This document shows, piece by piece, positions 1 through 9,604 of a stretch of DNA of 64,000 bases (its first letter is position 1; the number at the start of each line of letters is the position of its first letter). The translations under genes and the position numbers were made by a program. This DNA is from Byssothecium circinans (Eukaryota; Ascomycota; Dothideomycetes; Pleosporales; Massarinaceae): NCBI GenBank assembly GCA_010015675.1, contig ML976978.1, forward strand, positions 1,681,314-1,745,313, in the 5' to 3' direction. Under the pieces are notes generated by a model. It saw only the letters and a program-made list of their open reading frames with translations, did no database searches and was not told the origin of the DNA.

Positions 1-1195
1 TTCGAGAACTGGTGTTAACCCATCCGGGATGACGTTCACGCTGTTGGCGAGATCAGCATTGGTCACTTTGCCGGTGTACACTCTTCGCTTTGCAGTGGTG
101 AAGATGGTATCAGCAGCATCGAGGAAAAGCCAGGGAGACTGGTTCTGCTTTGTTGATCCCGGAGGTGGTTGTGAGGCAGCGAGTACCGTGTCAAGGTACT
201 TGTTGAAGTCGACAGCGTCGTAAGTAAGTAGCGCATGAAGGATCGTCCTGAGTAATGTCAAGTCACGAACGACTTGCCTCGTCTTGAACGTCGTGCGATG
301 CCAGACGGGATCTAGCTGACGTCTGATGATGACGTCGAAATTTTTATGTAGTGCACTGTCCAATGTCCAGTCTTCCATCTCGACGCCTGTGTTACTCTTG
401 CGGAGCTCGCTAATGCTGACCTCGACGCATTCCAACACAGCATTCTGAATGTCTCGCATTGACTCTGTCATGGGCACTTCTAGTTCGATGACCTCGGCTT
501 TTTTCCGCCCTTCTAGTGATTTCGCTACCGACACATGGTATCGCGGGTATAAAGCTGGTTTCGGGAGGAAGAGGTTTTTCATCATGTTGGCCAACGGCGC
601 AAACCCGGTCGTGAATGGCTCTGGACTGTCCGAGAAAGCTTTCAGGAAGCCCGCCTTGTTCTTCTGCCGATATATGCGCAAGATGAATGCCTCCAGCGAT
701 GTGGCCACCACCTTCTCAGCGTGCAGCACCACGACTCCCGTCACCGTCTCGGGATTTAGGAGACCTGAAAGGAAGTCCACAATCAGAATCCGCGACGTGA
801 TACTAAAGATTCCGCCCTGCGCATACATCTTCTCGCGTGTCCCAACACTCATCAAATCTGTGTTGACCAAGCTCAGCCCTCTGGCTTTCGACGCCATGCT
901 GACAGCGGCGTGCTCGGCCAGCGCCTCGCCAATCCAGACATTCTCACGCTCGTCCGCTCCGACGAGCAGGATGAGGTTGTTTCCGGCGGCATCGTAGGAG
1001 TGAAGAAGGTTCGTGACTATACGAACAAGGCCGAGGCCGCGGGCGAGGATGACGAGTTCATCTTCCTCTCGTAATTCCTTGAAGATGTCTTGTTGGAATT
1101 CCTGACATCATTAGCGACCCCATTGTATCGAGGTGAGAGGTAAGTATTACGAGAGGGAGCGATAGCTTCACGGGGGCTCTTTCATCGCTGGGCAT
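1..1195 (-). CDS. rad1: XPF/Rad1-type structure-specific DNA repair endonuclease, 5' part
   Basis: This is the N-terminal part of the large subunit of the XPF-ERCC1 (Rad1-Rad10) nuclease, which cuts 5' of lesions in nucleotide excision repair. Exon 1 is 1195..1151 and encodes MPSDERAPVKLSLPL. A 49-bp intron follows (donor GTAATA, branch GCTAATG, acceptor TCAG), then exon 2 runs from 1101 to the window edge with no stop. About 382 residues are visible. The order of motifs EFQQDIFKELREEDELV, LILLVGADER, TSRILIVDFLSGLL and SDSPEPFTTGFAPLANMMKN is the degenerate SF2-helicase-like half typical of XPF. The C-terminal ERKxxxD nuclease and HhH regions lie outside the window. The tiny first exon is inferred from phase and from the family's N-terminus. 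Family assignment is firm. Confidence 0.93.
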
Positions 1196-2025
1196 TTGTG
1201 ATGCTGGATGTTGAAGATGACGTGTTGTGTGTGGGGTTGGAGAAAGACGTGCTGGGGTTCGCGTGCCTCTAGCGTCGTTCCTCTCGCGAGGTCACGTTCT
1301 TTCACCGCTTTCATTCCACTTTCTTCTTTCCCCGAACGCCATCTATCTCTACCTCGCCGCTCGACCATTTTCCTCGGTCCATGCCGTGGAAATGTGTTAC
1401 ACTTCCATATGACTTGAATGATCTACTTAGTTAGACACATTGACAGCTCTAGGGCTCTCTGACTATGCAGATGGTCTTGCCAATTTTGGCGAAACGAACG
1501 GCCTCAAAGATACAAATAGGGTCACTAGTACGAATTGACTTAACAAAGTGGATGGTATTATTGTCGCTAACAATCATTTAGATCGATGCTGTAAACTCTA
1601 ACCTAACTACCGCCAAGATTCCTCCGGTGTGAAGAGTTGAGATAATGTAATGTTGCACAATGCAGTCTGTATTAAAGTCTCTATCAAAATGTAGGAACTA
1701 TACACAAGTAAAAGTTAGACGCAAAGTACCTTGTAGCTACCACTTCGTGCTGACCATTTTCCCCTAGATACAAGAGAAACCAGATAGGTTCCAAGGTTTC
1801 CGCTCCCCTCTTTTCATACCCACCACACAGAACAACATCATCACCACCCAAAATACAACGCCAAAATCTGCCTTCAGCCGCAAATTGGTGCTTTATTTTG
1901 ATTTCTCAATGTCGACTTCTCATCCACATTCCAACTTCAACTTCCCCAATGATCCACATGCTAGCCTTGACTGGCTACCGGAGCGACACCCTCCGCCTTG
2001 GGCAACAACTCCTCCATATGTCCAT
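1196..2025. other. intergenic stretch, no gene seen
   Basis: It holds the 5' flank of the XPF gene and the tail flank of the broken NLR gene. Only short unsupported reading frames occur on either strand. I see no repeat, tRNA or strong promoter motif. Confidence 0.6.
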
Positions 2026-3149
2026 CTACAACATCACCCTGTCTCCAGAGTAGTCCGTGGGATTTGTTTCCACGAGCCGGGATGTCCACACCGATGTTTC
2101 ATTCGCTTGCTTTTCTTTCCAGTCAAGCGCAAGTGGCATGTAATCCAACGCTGCTGCAAGCTCATCAATACCGTCTGCATCGATCTTGTCTCCCAGTTTC
2201 TTCCGAAGAAGAGCCTGTGCACCGGTGCCATCTATCGGCCCAAGGTGAAGGAAGCGTGTCCCCGTCTTCGACCAGACGCGATGCCGCATGAGCCGAGCGA
2301 CTCGTAACAATAACCGTCTCCTGCTTGCTTGCGGCAGGTATGTCGATAAATATTTCCGGTCGCGCGGGCCTGGCAGTGAAGAAGGGATAGCATCGTCGTT
2401 GGCGTTGTCAAGCACAAGTCTCCGGTGAGCGGTCGGCGGTGCGGTAGCAGTGCTCGATAGCGAGCTGGGATTTGCTGTGCTCTAATTAGGCATGAGCTGC
2501 GACTGTGCGACTGGCGGAACGTACCCGACACCTCTGAGACCAACCAGCGCTATCCGAGACGCTGTTCTCTTGCAGCTCGTCGAGCACTGGACCGCGATCG
2601 ACAAAGTCGAGATCGCGGCGGAAAGGAACGCACAGGAAGGACGCCTTGTTTTTAGTAATGCTGTGGAGGAATATATATCGTCAGCTATGCTTAGCCGCGC
2701 AGAATCGTCAGGTCAACTAACCTGCACTACGATAGCTGCTTCGTCCGCGCTGTTCCCCGTCCTTCTTGTCGCTTCTGAATCTCCTCTTCCAACCGCTCTC
2801 TTGCGTGTGCTTCCCCTTCTCCACGTATAAATGGTAGAAACACTCCAAAGATGCCTAGTAAACAATATACTCGGTCCTCATTTATTGTTGTTTTGCGCGA
2901 GGCAACCCAACTCACACGCTCCTCCACGCCGAACGTGGCAAGGCTCTGCACTTGGGTGTTCCGGGAGGCGTGGATGTACGTTGTATACTCGACGGTCCCA
3001 GGCCGTATCCTCTCCACAGATCCTGTCCGCGTACTCGCGTTCCCATAGGTCCTCCTCGTCCTGTTCCGAATCGTTCGCTGACCATTCGGGGCTTTCGATG
3101 TTCGGCGCGGCCGTAAGAACTTCCACGTAAACAAACGAAGACCTTGCAC
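2026..3149 (-). pseudogene. Broken HET/NB-ARC NLR-like gene (heterokaryon-incompatibility type)
   Basis: The minus strand carries the pieces of a HET-NB-ARC gene in the right order but with breaks. At about 3140-2740 lies the C-terminal half of a HET domain, with SWVASRKTTINEDRVYCLLG and an IRGEGEAHARERLEEEI match. Near 2640-2560 comes the linker that opens NB-ARC (VPFRRDLDFVDRG). A frameshift near 2566 leads into ASRIALVGLRGVG, and an apparent intron splits the P-loop between GVG and KSQ. After KSQLAIEHCYRTADRSPET about 100 residues are missing. VLDNANDD, LSTYLPQAS and ALDYMPLAL follow in another frame, up to a stop at 2026. The HET N-terminus and all sensor repeats are absent. Intact relatives are NLR-like immune or incompatibility proteins. 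I call this a pseudogene; a sequencing error cannot explain the missing blocks. Confidence 0.8.
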
Positions 3150-3162
3150 ATCCTACCCCACA

Positions 3163-5169
3163 TTACTCGTCCGCCCAATCAGAGAAATCTTCTTCAGATG
3201 ATGCGCAACATATTCCACAGAAACTTCCGCTCTCTATAATAGACGTGGCTAAAGAAGATGCGGTCGGACGCAACCGCTGCTCCGCGGAGAGCATTTGTTG
3301 GGTCCAGCCAAGCAGTCTGTTGTCTGACAGTTCCCCTATTCCTTCCAGCTCCGCGACAAATTTTGGTAAAGCAGCCATGTTGCAGCGGATATTATCTTGC
3401 TGTGATCCGTGCTGCCTAAAAAATTGGTCCATGTCTTGTTTGGTCTTGCCCTTCAGAATAACAGTCATCTCCATGAAGACTGCGCCCAGGCTCCATATGT
3501 CGGACTTTGTATTCCGCGGGTCATGCTGAGCAACCTCAGGCGCGCAATATCTTGGGGTCATCCAGTGAACGATGCTGGTGGTAGTGCTGCTACTTGCATC
3601 CGTAAAGTCGAGAGATAAGCCAAAGTCTGCAAGCAAGACGTTGCCACGGCCCACAAGAATGTTACCAGGCTTAATATCTTTGTGTCGAAGTTTCTGCCCA
3701 TGTAAAAATTCGAGTGCCGTAGCCAGACAACCAAAGAAAGTTCGCAGCTCAGGATGACTAGAAACGGTGCAGCGTGTTAGGTAAGCGCCTAGATCCATCT
3801 CGGCGACAGGTAACATGATCAGGCCAACATATCTGGTGTCTGTATAACTTCCGACAAATTCCACGATGTGACGGTGCTTTAGCCGTTTCATACATTGGAT
3901 TTCAGCGATGAATTGCTTCATAGCTTCCTTCCTTGGGCCCCTAAAGGCGACACTCCGAGGTACTCGCTTCCTGGCGTACTCTTTGAAACTGATCAAACTG
4001 AGCACTTTGTCGACCTGTCCATATCTGCCATTGCCTAGGACTCCTCTTGGCTCGAAAGGAAGAGGATCCTCTGGTGAAAAGTAACAGTGCTGTCCCTTTT
4101 CACCTTTTTCTAGATCCATTGACTTCGTTAATATGACTTCCTGGGCGTTAAAGAACGCCGTGCGGACACTCAGGCTTAAAGATCCTGGCAGATTTTGCTC
4201 GGTGACCGGAAACCAGAAATCAGAAAAGCCGCTGTCAATCATATCGTCGAGAACGTCCAGGTGGCCAATGGTTCGGAGAACAACATATGTCCGCGGCACC
4301 TTGCTCCATCGCGGATTGGAGAGGCTTAGAAGCGACGAGATCTCGATGATTTCGGAATCAGCGTACGGCTCTCGGCTATCCTGACCCTTCTGAAAAACTC
4401 TTTCGAGTCGACCAGCTGCGGCCTGCCAAACGGGGTTATCAGTTGGAGAAGTTGGCAAGGGTGGAGACCAAATCAGCTTCAGTTCTCCTATCAGGCGTAC
4501 AGTTTCAAGTGTTTTTGGGTGGTCTTTGCCTAATATCTTCTCCCGCCCGTCTACGACTTGTCGAAACAACTCTTCAGCCTCGTTGTACCTCTCCTGTTTG
4601 AAGATTACATATCCTAGCGAAAACTTGGTCACAAGTGTCAGTTGATTATCTTCACCCAGTCTTCTCTCTTGTCCGTCTGCTGCTTGTCGAAACAACTCTT
4701 CAGCCTCGCTGTACTTCTTTTGTTCAAGTCGTACACATCCTAGCAAGTTCTTGCTATCAAGCGTGTCTTGATTGCCTTCACTAAGTGTTCTCTCTTGTCC
4801 GTCTATAGCTTGTCGAAGCAACTCTTCAGTCCTACTATACTTTTCCTGTAGGACTAGCATACATCCTCGCATGCACTTGCTCTTAAGTGTATCTTTATGA
4901 TCACTGCCGAGTGTCCTCTCTTGTATATCTGCTACTTGTCGAAACGACTCTTCAGCCTCACTATATCTCCCCTGATGGAATAGTGCACATCCTATCATGG
5001 CCTTGCTCCCAAGTGTATTGTTATGATCGCTGCCGAGTGTCCTCTCTCGTTCATCTGCTGCTTGTCTAAACGACTCTTCAGCCTCACTATACCTCTCCTG
5101 CTTGAAGAGTAGATGACCTTGTGTATTCTCCCTTTCCCCCGCAGTTCCTAATTTGACGTTCGAAGACAT
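3163..5169 (-). CDS. Tetratricopeptide-repeat protein kinase
   Basis: A single-exon gene of 668 residues. Residues about 10-225 form five 42-residue kinesin-light-chain-type TPRs (repeated core YSEAEESFRQAADERERTLG). A linker of about 150 residues follows, then a kinase domain from about 376. The nucleotide loop is GNGRYGQV (379-386), the likely ATP-binding Lys is in YARKRV (K401), the catalytic loop is HKDIKPGN (496-503), the metal site is DFG (515-517) and the activation segment ends in APE (543-545). All core residues are present, so it is probably active; HKD replaces HRD, as in many fungal accessory kinases. The substrate is unknown. The stop lies 13 bp before the HET/NB-ARC remains on the same strand. 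TPR arrays are the usual sensor part of fungal NLRs, so a role in recognition is possible but is inference. Confidence 0.85.
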   Translation of the reverse strand: MSSNVKLGTAGERENTQGHLLFKQERYSEAEESFRQAADERERTLGSDHNNTLGSKAMIGCALFHQGRYSEAEESFRQVADIQERTLGSDHKDTLKSKCMRGCMLVLQEKYSRTEELLRQAIDGQERTLSEGNQDTLDSKNLLGCVRLEQKKYSEAEELFRQAADGQERRLGEDNQLTLVTKFSLGYVIFKQERYNEAEELFRQVVDGREKILGKDHPKTLETVRLIGELKLIWSPPLPTSPTDNPVWQAAAGRLERVFQKGQDSREPYADSEIIEISSLLSLSNPRWSKVPRTYVVLRTIGHLDVLDDMIDSGFSDFWFPVTEQNLPGSLSLSVRTAFFNAQEVILTKSMDLEKGEKGQHCYFSPEDPLPFEPRGVLGNGRYGQVDKVLSLISFKEYARKRVPRSVAFRGPRKEAMKQFIAEIQCMKRLKHRHIVEFVGSYTDTRYVGLIMLPVAEMDLGAYLTRCTVSSHPELRTFFGCLATALEFLHGQKLRHKDIKPGNILVGRGNVLLADFGLSLDFTDASSSTTTSIVHWMTPRYCAPEVAQHDPRNTKSDIWSLGAVFMEMTVILKGKTKQDMDQFFRQHGSQQDNIRCNMAALPKFVAELEGIGELSDNRLLGWTQQMLSAEQRLRPTASSLATSIIESGSFCGICCASSEEDFSDWADE

Positions 5170-6018
5170 TGTAATATCGTAATCATGAGTGCATCTGCCT
5201 CCTCTTGCTACCGACGATGGATCTCTAAAGCGATCGCGCTACGGAAACGGCGATTGTTAGGCTGTAGTAACGTTCGCGCCACACTCTTTCGTTAAGTGGG
5301 AAGTGGGAAGTGGGAAGTGGGAAGTGGGAAGTGGTTGGCCTAGGCCTAGTTAACAAAACCATTTCGACTAAAGTTGAGATATTTTGATGTTACACTAACG
5401 TTTTCTTAAGCTCTTTTCTGTTTCAAACAAACATAAGACACCGAATATTGCAGTCGATTAAGGTACAAGGCAGATGCGGCTGAACCATAGAATTGAAGGC
5501 GGGGTAAGCACGTTGGCCCTGCTCCGGATCCAGAGTCGCATCCCAGGTTTGTTCCAAATCGCTTAGGAAGGCATTGCATAGCCACGAGCGATGTGGACAA
5601 AGGTACGTTATAATATTTTATGAGAAGTCTTTTCAACTTAAATTCTAAGTGAAATCAATACGAGGGTTAGTGTTGATACTACCATGGTAGAGTTCCTATA
5701 CACTTGAAGGCTTGCCATCCACAGCGTCCTTGCGCCGTCTGGCACAGCAAGTCTTCGTTGTTGGTCACTACCATGGTATCAGCAAACGAGTTGCTGACCT
5801 AACGTTATATGTTAAATTAGGTAGTTATAGAATTTATATATACTATCTTTCATGGGCTAGATCTATTGGTCCCCGCAATCTACTCACAGATGGGATGAAA
5901 CCTTGGAAGCGTGGAAGTTGAAGCGCAATTATGGATGTCGAGCACCCAGAATACATAAATGTCGACCTTCTGCTTCTGTCTTTTCTCGTCGTTTTCGCGA
6001 TTTACTCGATAGTCCATC
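5170..6018. other. intergenic stretch upstream of the TPR-kinase
   Basis: It holds the 5' flank of the kinase gene, the 7-bp tandem repeat at 5294-5334, and AT-rich DNA with two TACCATGGTA palindromes (about 5680 and 5768). The short reading frames on both strands look spurious. Confidence 0.55.
5294..5334. repeat. 7-bp microsatellite (AAGTGGG)n
   Basis: Nearly six perfect head-to-tail copies of AAGTGGG, about 125 bp upstream of the TPR-kinase start codon. It lies in the promoter or 5' leader region. Confidence 0.9.
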
Positions 6019-7390
6019 ATGTATTTCGGCTCTTTGCCTTTAGCTGCCGCTACGGCGACTCTAGCGATTGCCGCGCCCGTGGAGAAGCGCGCGAAGAAGT
6101 TTAAGTGTTTGTCGGCAGAACGCACTTCATGTATTGAGCTAACGATTTTCTCGTCTTCGGCGTCAACGAGAGCGGTCCTGAGTTTGGTAACAAGGCGTTC
6201 CCTGGAGTCAAGGGCAAGACTATGTCTGGCCAACTATAAGTACTATTGACGTGCGTTGAACTACTGCTCTACATAATGGATTTCAACTGACACAGCGTAG
6301 ACTTTTATCAATGCTGGCTTCAACACCTTCAGGATCAACATCATGATAGAACGAGTCGTTCCGAACAAGCTCACAAACTCACTTGATTCGGCTTACTTCA
6401 AGGACCTGGACGACGTACTTTACAACTCTGCTTCTCGGAACCAATAAATATATACCATGGTACTGACATACTTAGACTGTCCAGTACATTACAAACAAGG
6501 GAGCCTACGCAATCGTCCCGCACAACTATGTACGGTATCCTACCGTATCAAAAGTTCTAGCTCAGCGAACCTGCGCCATTGTGATAAGAAAGAATCAGCA
6601 GTGATAATACTCGGAATCCGCTTTACTGACTTTGCATCTTCAACTGTAGGGCCGATACTACGACAAGATCATAACCAACACAAGCGGAATGCAGGCTTTC
6701 TAGAGAACGCTCGCTACCCCCTACAAAGACAACCAGCACGTCATCTTCGACACCAACAACGAGTGTAAGCCTCCCTTTACCCCTTCTCTTTCTTTGGTAT
6801 ATCCTCACTAATCCGATCACAGTCCACGACATGGATCAAACCCTCGTCGTCAACCTCAACCAAGCCGCCATCAACGGCATCCGCGCTGCCGGCGCCATGA
6901 AGCAATACATCCACGTCGAAGGCAACGACTGGAACGGAGCCTGGACCTGGACGACGGGCAAGAACGGCGCTACCATGGGCGCTCTGACCGATCCTTCCAA
7001 TCTCATCGTCTATCAGATGCATCAGTATCTTGATGCCGATGGCAGTGGAACCCATGCTGAGTGTGTAAGCTCAACAATTGGACAGGAGAGGATCAAGGCG
7101 GCGACGGATTGGCTGAGGTCTAATATGAAGGTGGGAGTTTTGCGGGTGGTGCGAATACGCAGTGTCAGACGGCTATCAAGGGCATGTTGGATTATATGAG
7201 CAAGAATACGGAGGTTTGGCAGGGCGCGCTTTGGTGGGCTGCTAGGCCGTGGTGGGCTGGTAAGTCATTCCCATCGTGTAGTTTTGAATGGGGGAAACCT
7301 GACGTTGCGATAGATTACATGTACAGCATCAAACCTAGCTCAAGCACAGCGTACAAATACTATATGTCAACGCTTCAGACGGCTGCGTAG
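6019..7390 (+). pseudogene. Decayed secreted GH5 endoglucanase (cellulase)
   Basis: The exon series matches a fungal GH5 endo-beta-1,4-glucanase, but the reading frame is broken many times. The start at 6019 encodes a secretion signal and propeptide (MYFGSLPLAAATATLAIAAP, then VEKRAKKFK). The first intron has a usable donor and a CTAAC branch, but its acceptor reads TCG where AG is expected. A base is lost just before the YVWP motif, a frameshift precedes INAGFNTFRINIMMERVVPN, and a Trp codon of the QAFW motif near 6700 is TAG. Between about 6831 and 7130 the frame is good ([38 protein letters not shown]), and a deletion then removes the LGEFAGG motif with the nucleophile Glu. The last exon ends [10 protein letters not shown] at 7390. 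The gene cannot make an active enzyme. Confidence 0.88.
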
Positions 7391-7534
7391 ATGCGGAAAT
7401 TGTGAGAGTGGAAGCTGTAGCGGGGATTTAGACGCTCGTTATTTACCAACTGCTAGTCTTCCATGTACATATTTTATACAAATGCGAGGAAATCCTCTCA
7501 ATGTTACATGTCCCCGCGGTCAAGACTCTCAAAA

Positions 7535-8129
7535 CTAATTCGTGCTCGATCTCACCTCAGCCCTCCTCTTCTCCACTTCAGCCGCCAAACTATCCCTCTC
7601 ATCCCTCAGCCTCTGCGCGTTGTCCTCGGATCGCTTCTTATCCATCTCCTTCTGCACTGTCCAGACTGCAAACCATCAGCATCCTACTCATTACAGCACC
7701 CTCCGCTTATACGCCAGAAAGGTTTCGACTTACTAGGCTTATCCGATCGACTCGCCTCCTTCAACTGACCGACAAAACTGTCAAACTCTTCCTGCCGCTG
7801 CTGCCTCGTCGCAAGTGCCCGTTTCTGCAGGTCTGGATTGTACTTCTGCTCGAGGAGATGTCGTTAGAGTGATTCATATGGGGCATGGGGCATGATCATG
7901 TGCACGTGGCGCTCCTCGTGCGTTCTTCATCGCTGACTACGTACCTTGAAAATCTCCTCTTCGGTTGGTGTCACATACCACACGAGTGCCGGTCCACCAA
8001 TGCAGAGAGCAGCTCCGCTAGAATTATTGTTAGCACTGGGAAAGGGTCTCACGTGGTTATAGGGTCGGAGTGCATGTGGAGAAAGACGTACGCGCTAAGG
8101 GCTTTGACGTAGGTTCCTGGGCTGGGCAT
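7535..8129 (-). CDS. cbp4: Cbp4-type mitochondrial complex III (cytochrome b) assembly factor
   Basis: A small inner-membrane protein that, in yeast, binds newly made cytochrome b with Cbp3-Cbp6 during bc1 complex assembly. Four exons: 8129..8092, 8017..7945, 7845..7734 and 7665..7535, giving 117 residues with phases that join exactly. Residues 1-30 hold a short hydrophobic segment ([13 protein letters not shown]) followed by the family signature [18 protein letters not shown]. Residues 55-75 carry the conserved [18 protein letters not shown]. The tail is a charged coiled coil ([20 protein letters not shown]). Length and motif order fit Cbp4. All three introns have clear branch sites and acceptors. 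Confidence 0.92.
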
Positions 8130-9604
8130 GTTGGCAGTTGGCGAAGTGGCGAGGAGAGGTGTGTAATTTGTGAGAGGCTGAGCAGAGGCCGTCGAGCGGC
8201 AATTTGATTCAGATGACGATGGAATCAACGTTGGCGGTGATGGATGGACTACTGACTACTGGATGAGATGGAAGATGTCACGGCCTGGATAGAGTTAGCG
8301 CGCGTCGCTTCAGCCGCACCTGCGCCACATAAGCGCTGCGGTGGCGCAGGGTCCTCTTGGCGTTGTACTCCTCGAACCCGGACTCGTATCGCTCGTTGTT
8401 ATTATTATCGATTATCGTGTATGGCACGCGTGAGGGGATTGTATTTGTAAAAATTGCGTTCGATGTACCGATAATGCTTTCAGGAGTAACCGCGCAAAAG
8501 TGCCTAGCTCCCGGGTACATATTACAACCACAAGAGGGTGGGTTTCTTTGAAGCCCACTTATTGTTCTGCTTTAGACTGTTATGATAAAAACTGCTAAAC
8601 TCAGTTCATGAAGAGAACGTCAGTAATTAAATCCCTCAAGTCTCGTATGGAAAAGCCCCTTAAGGTTGTAGTTCACACATCCTCCAAGTGACGCCAGTGG
8701 GGACCTGCATCATTGATCGGCCCGAGGATCGACGCCTGACAGTGCTGAGGCGGGTCTTCGGTGCGTGATCTCCAGAGGCTCTTACTCGCTCAATGCAGTT
8801 GGTGCTTGACATGGACGAATGTGTCCAGCGACGCCCACAGCTGAAACCTCCCTCGAGTGACGGCAGCCCATCGTATTATATGTACAGACAGAATTGGGTG
8901 TCACGGTAGCAGATGGCAGCCTTCCCCCTTTCATCCTGTCACGGTAGGTAGTGCATACCCTCGTAACTGTAATTTTAGACGACCTGGGTCGTTCCTTGGG
9001 TCATCAGCAGGACCAGAGGCGGCGGTTCACTTCACTTCATTATCCCTGTCACCACGCCGCGACTGCACGGTGAGTGGCTGTTTGGCATTGAAACAGTTCC
9101 AATGCTTCCGGGATACCAGTAGAAAGGCGACGGTCTGAAACCCAGGCATGCTTTGCTCACCCGCGCTCAATTTCGCCCGGCCTGATAGCCGCAATATTGT
9201 CGCACTCACACGACGGCTCGGGGCGGAGAAGGGCACTCCTTTTTCCGCAGTTTTGTATGCGCGGTGCCGGTCTGCCGTAGATATCTATTCTTGTGCCCTC
9301 GACAACAGGAACAAGAACAAGACTCGCGTACCCCTGCCAAGTACCCCAACGGCTGCTCCTGCTACTTTCTCCGCGACGTCCGACAGTCACCGCGACTCAA
9401 CAGCGCCATCCAATTTGCTTTTGCGGGCGCCGCATCGGCCCTCAACGCCAACGCTGTCTGGGTCAAGCTTCAGCTAAGCCCTACTGACTCCTCTTTATAT
9501 TCTGCACGGCCGCCGTTAATGGTCCGTCCCGCCTCCACTTCTCCAGCCCTTCTCCAGCACCCAGATTCGCGTCGGTACACTCCCAACCAACGCGATCACG
9601 CGCC
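8130..9604. other. intergenic stretch between divergent cbp4 and skt5-like genes
   Basis: About 1.5 kb shared upstream region. A CT-rich zone near 9500-9600 precedes the skt5-like ATG and is probably its core promoter and leader. The short reading frames have no recognisable domain. Confidence 0.5.

Noticed and set aside
449..997. Long plus-strand open frame of about 180 codons
   Set aside because: It lies antisense inside the XPF/Rad1 exon, whose protein is clearly conserved. No domain is visible in the antisense frame.
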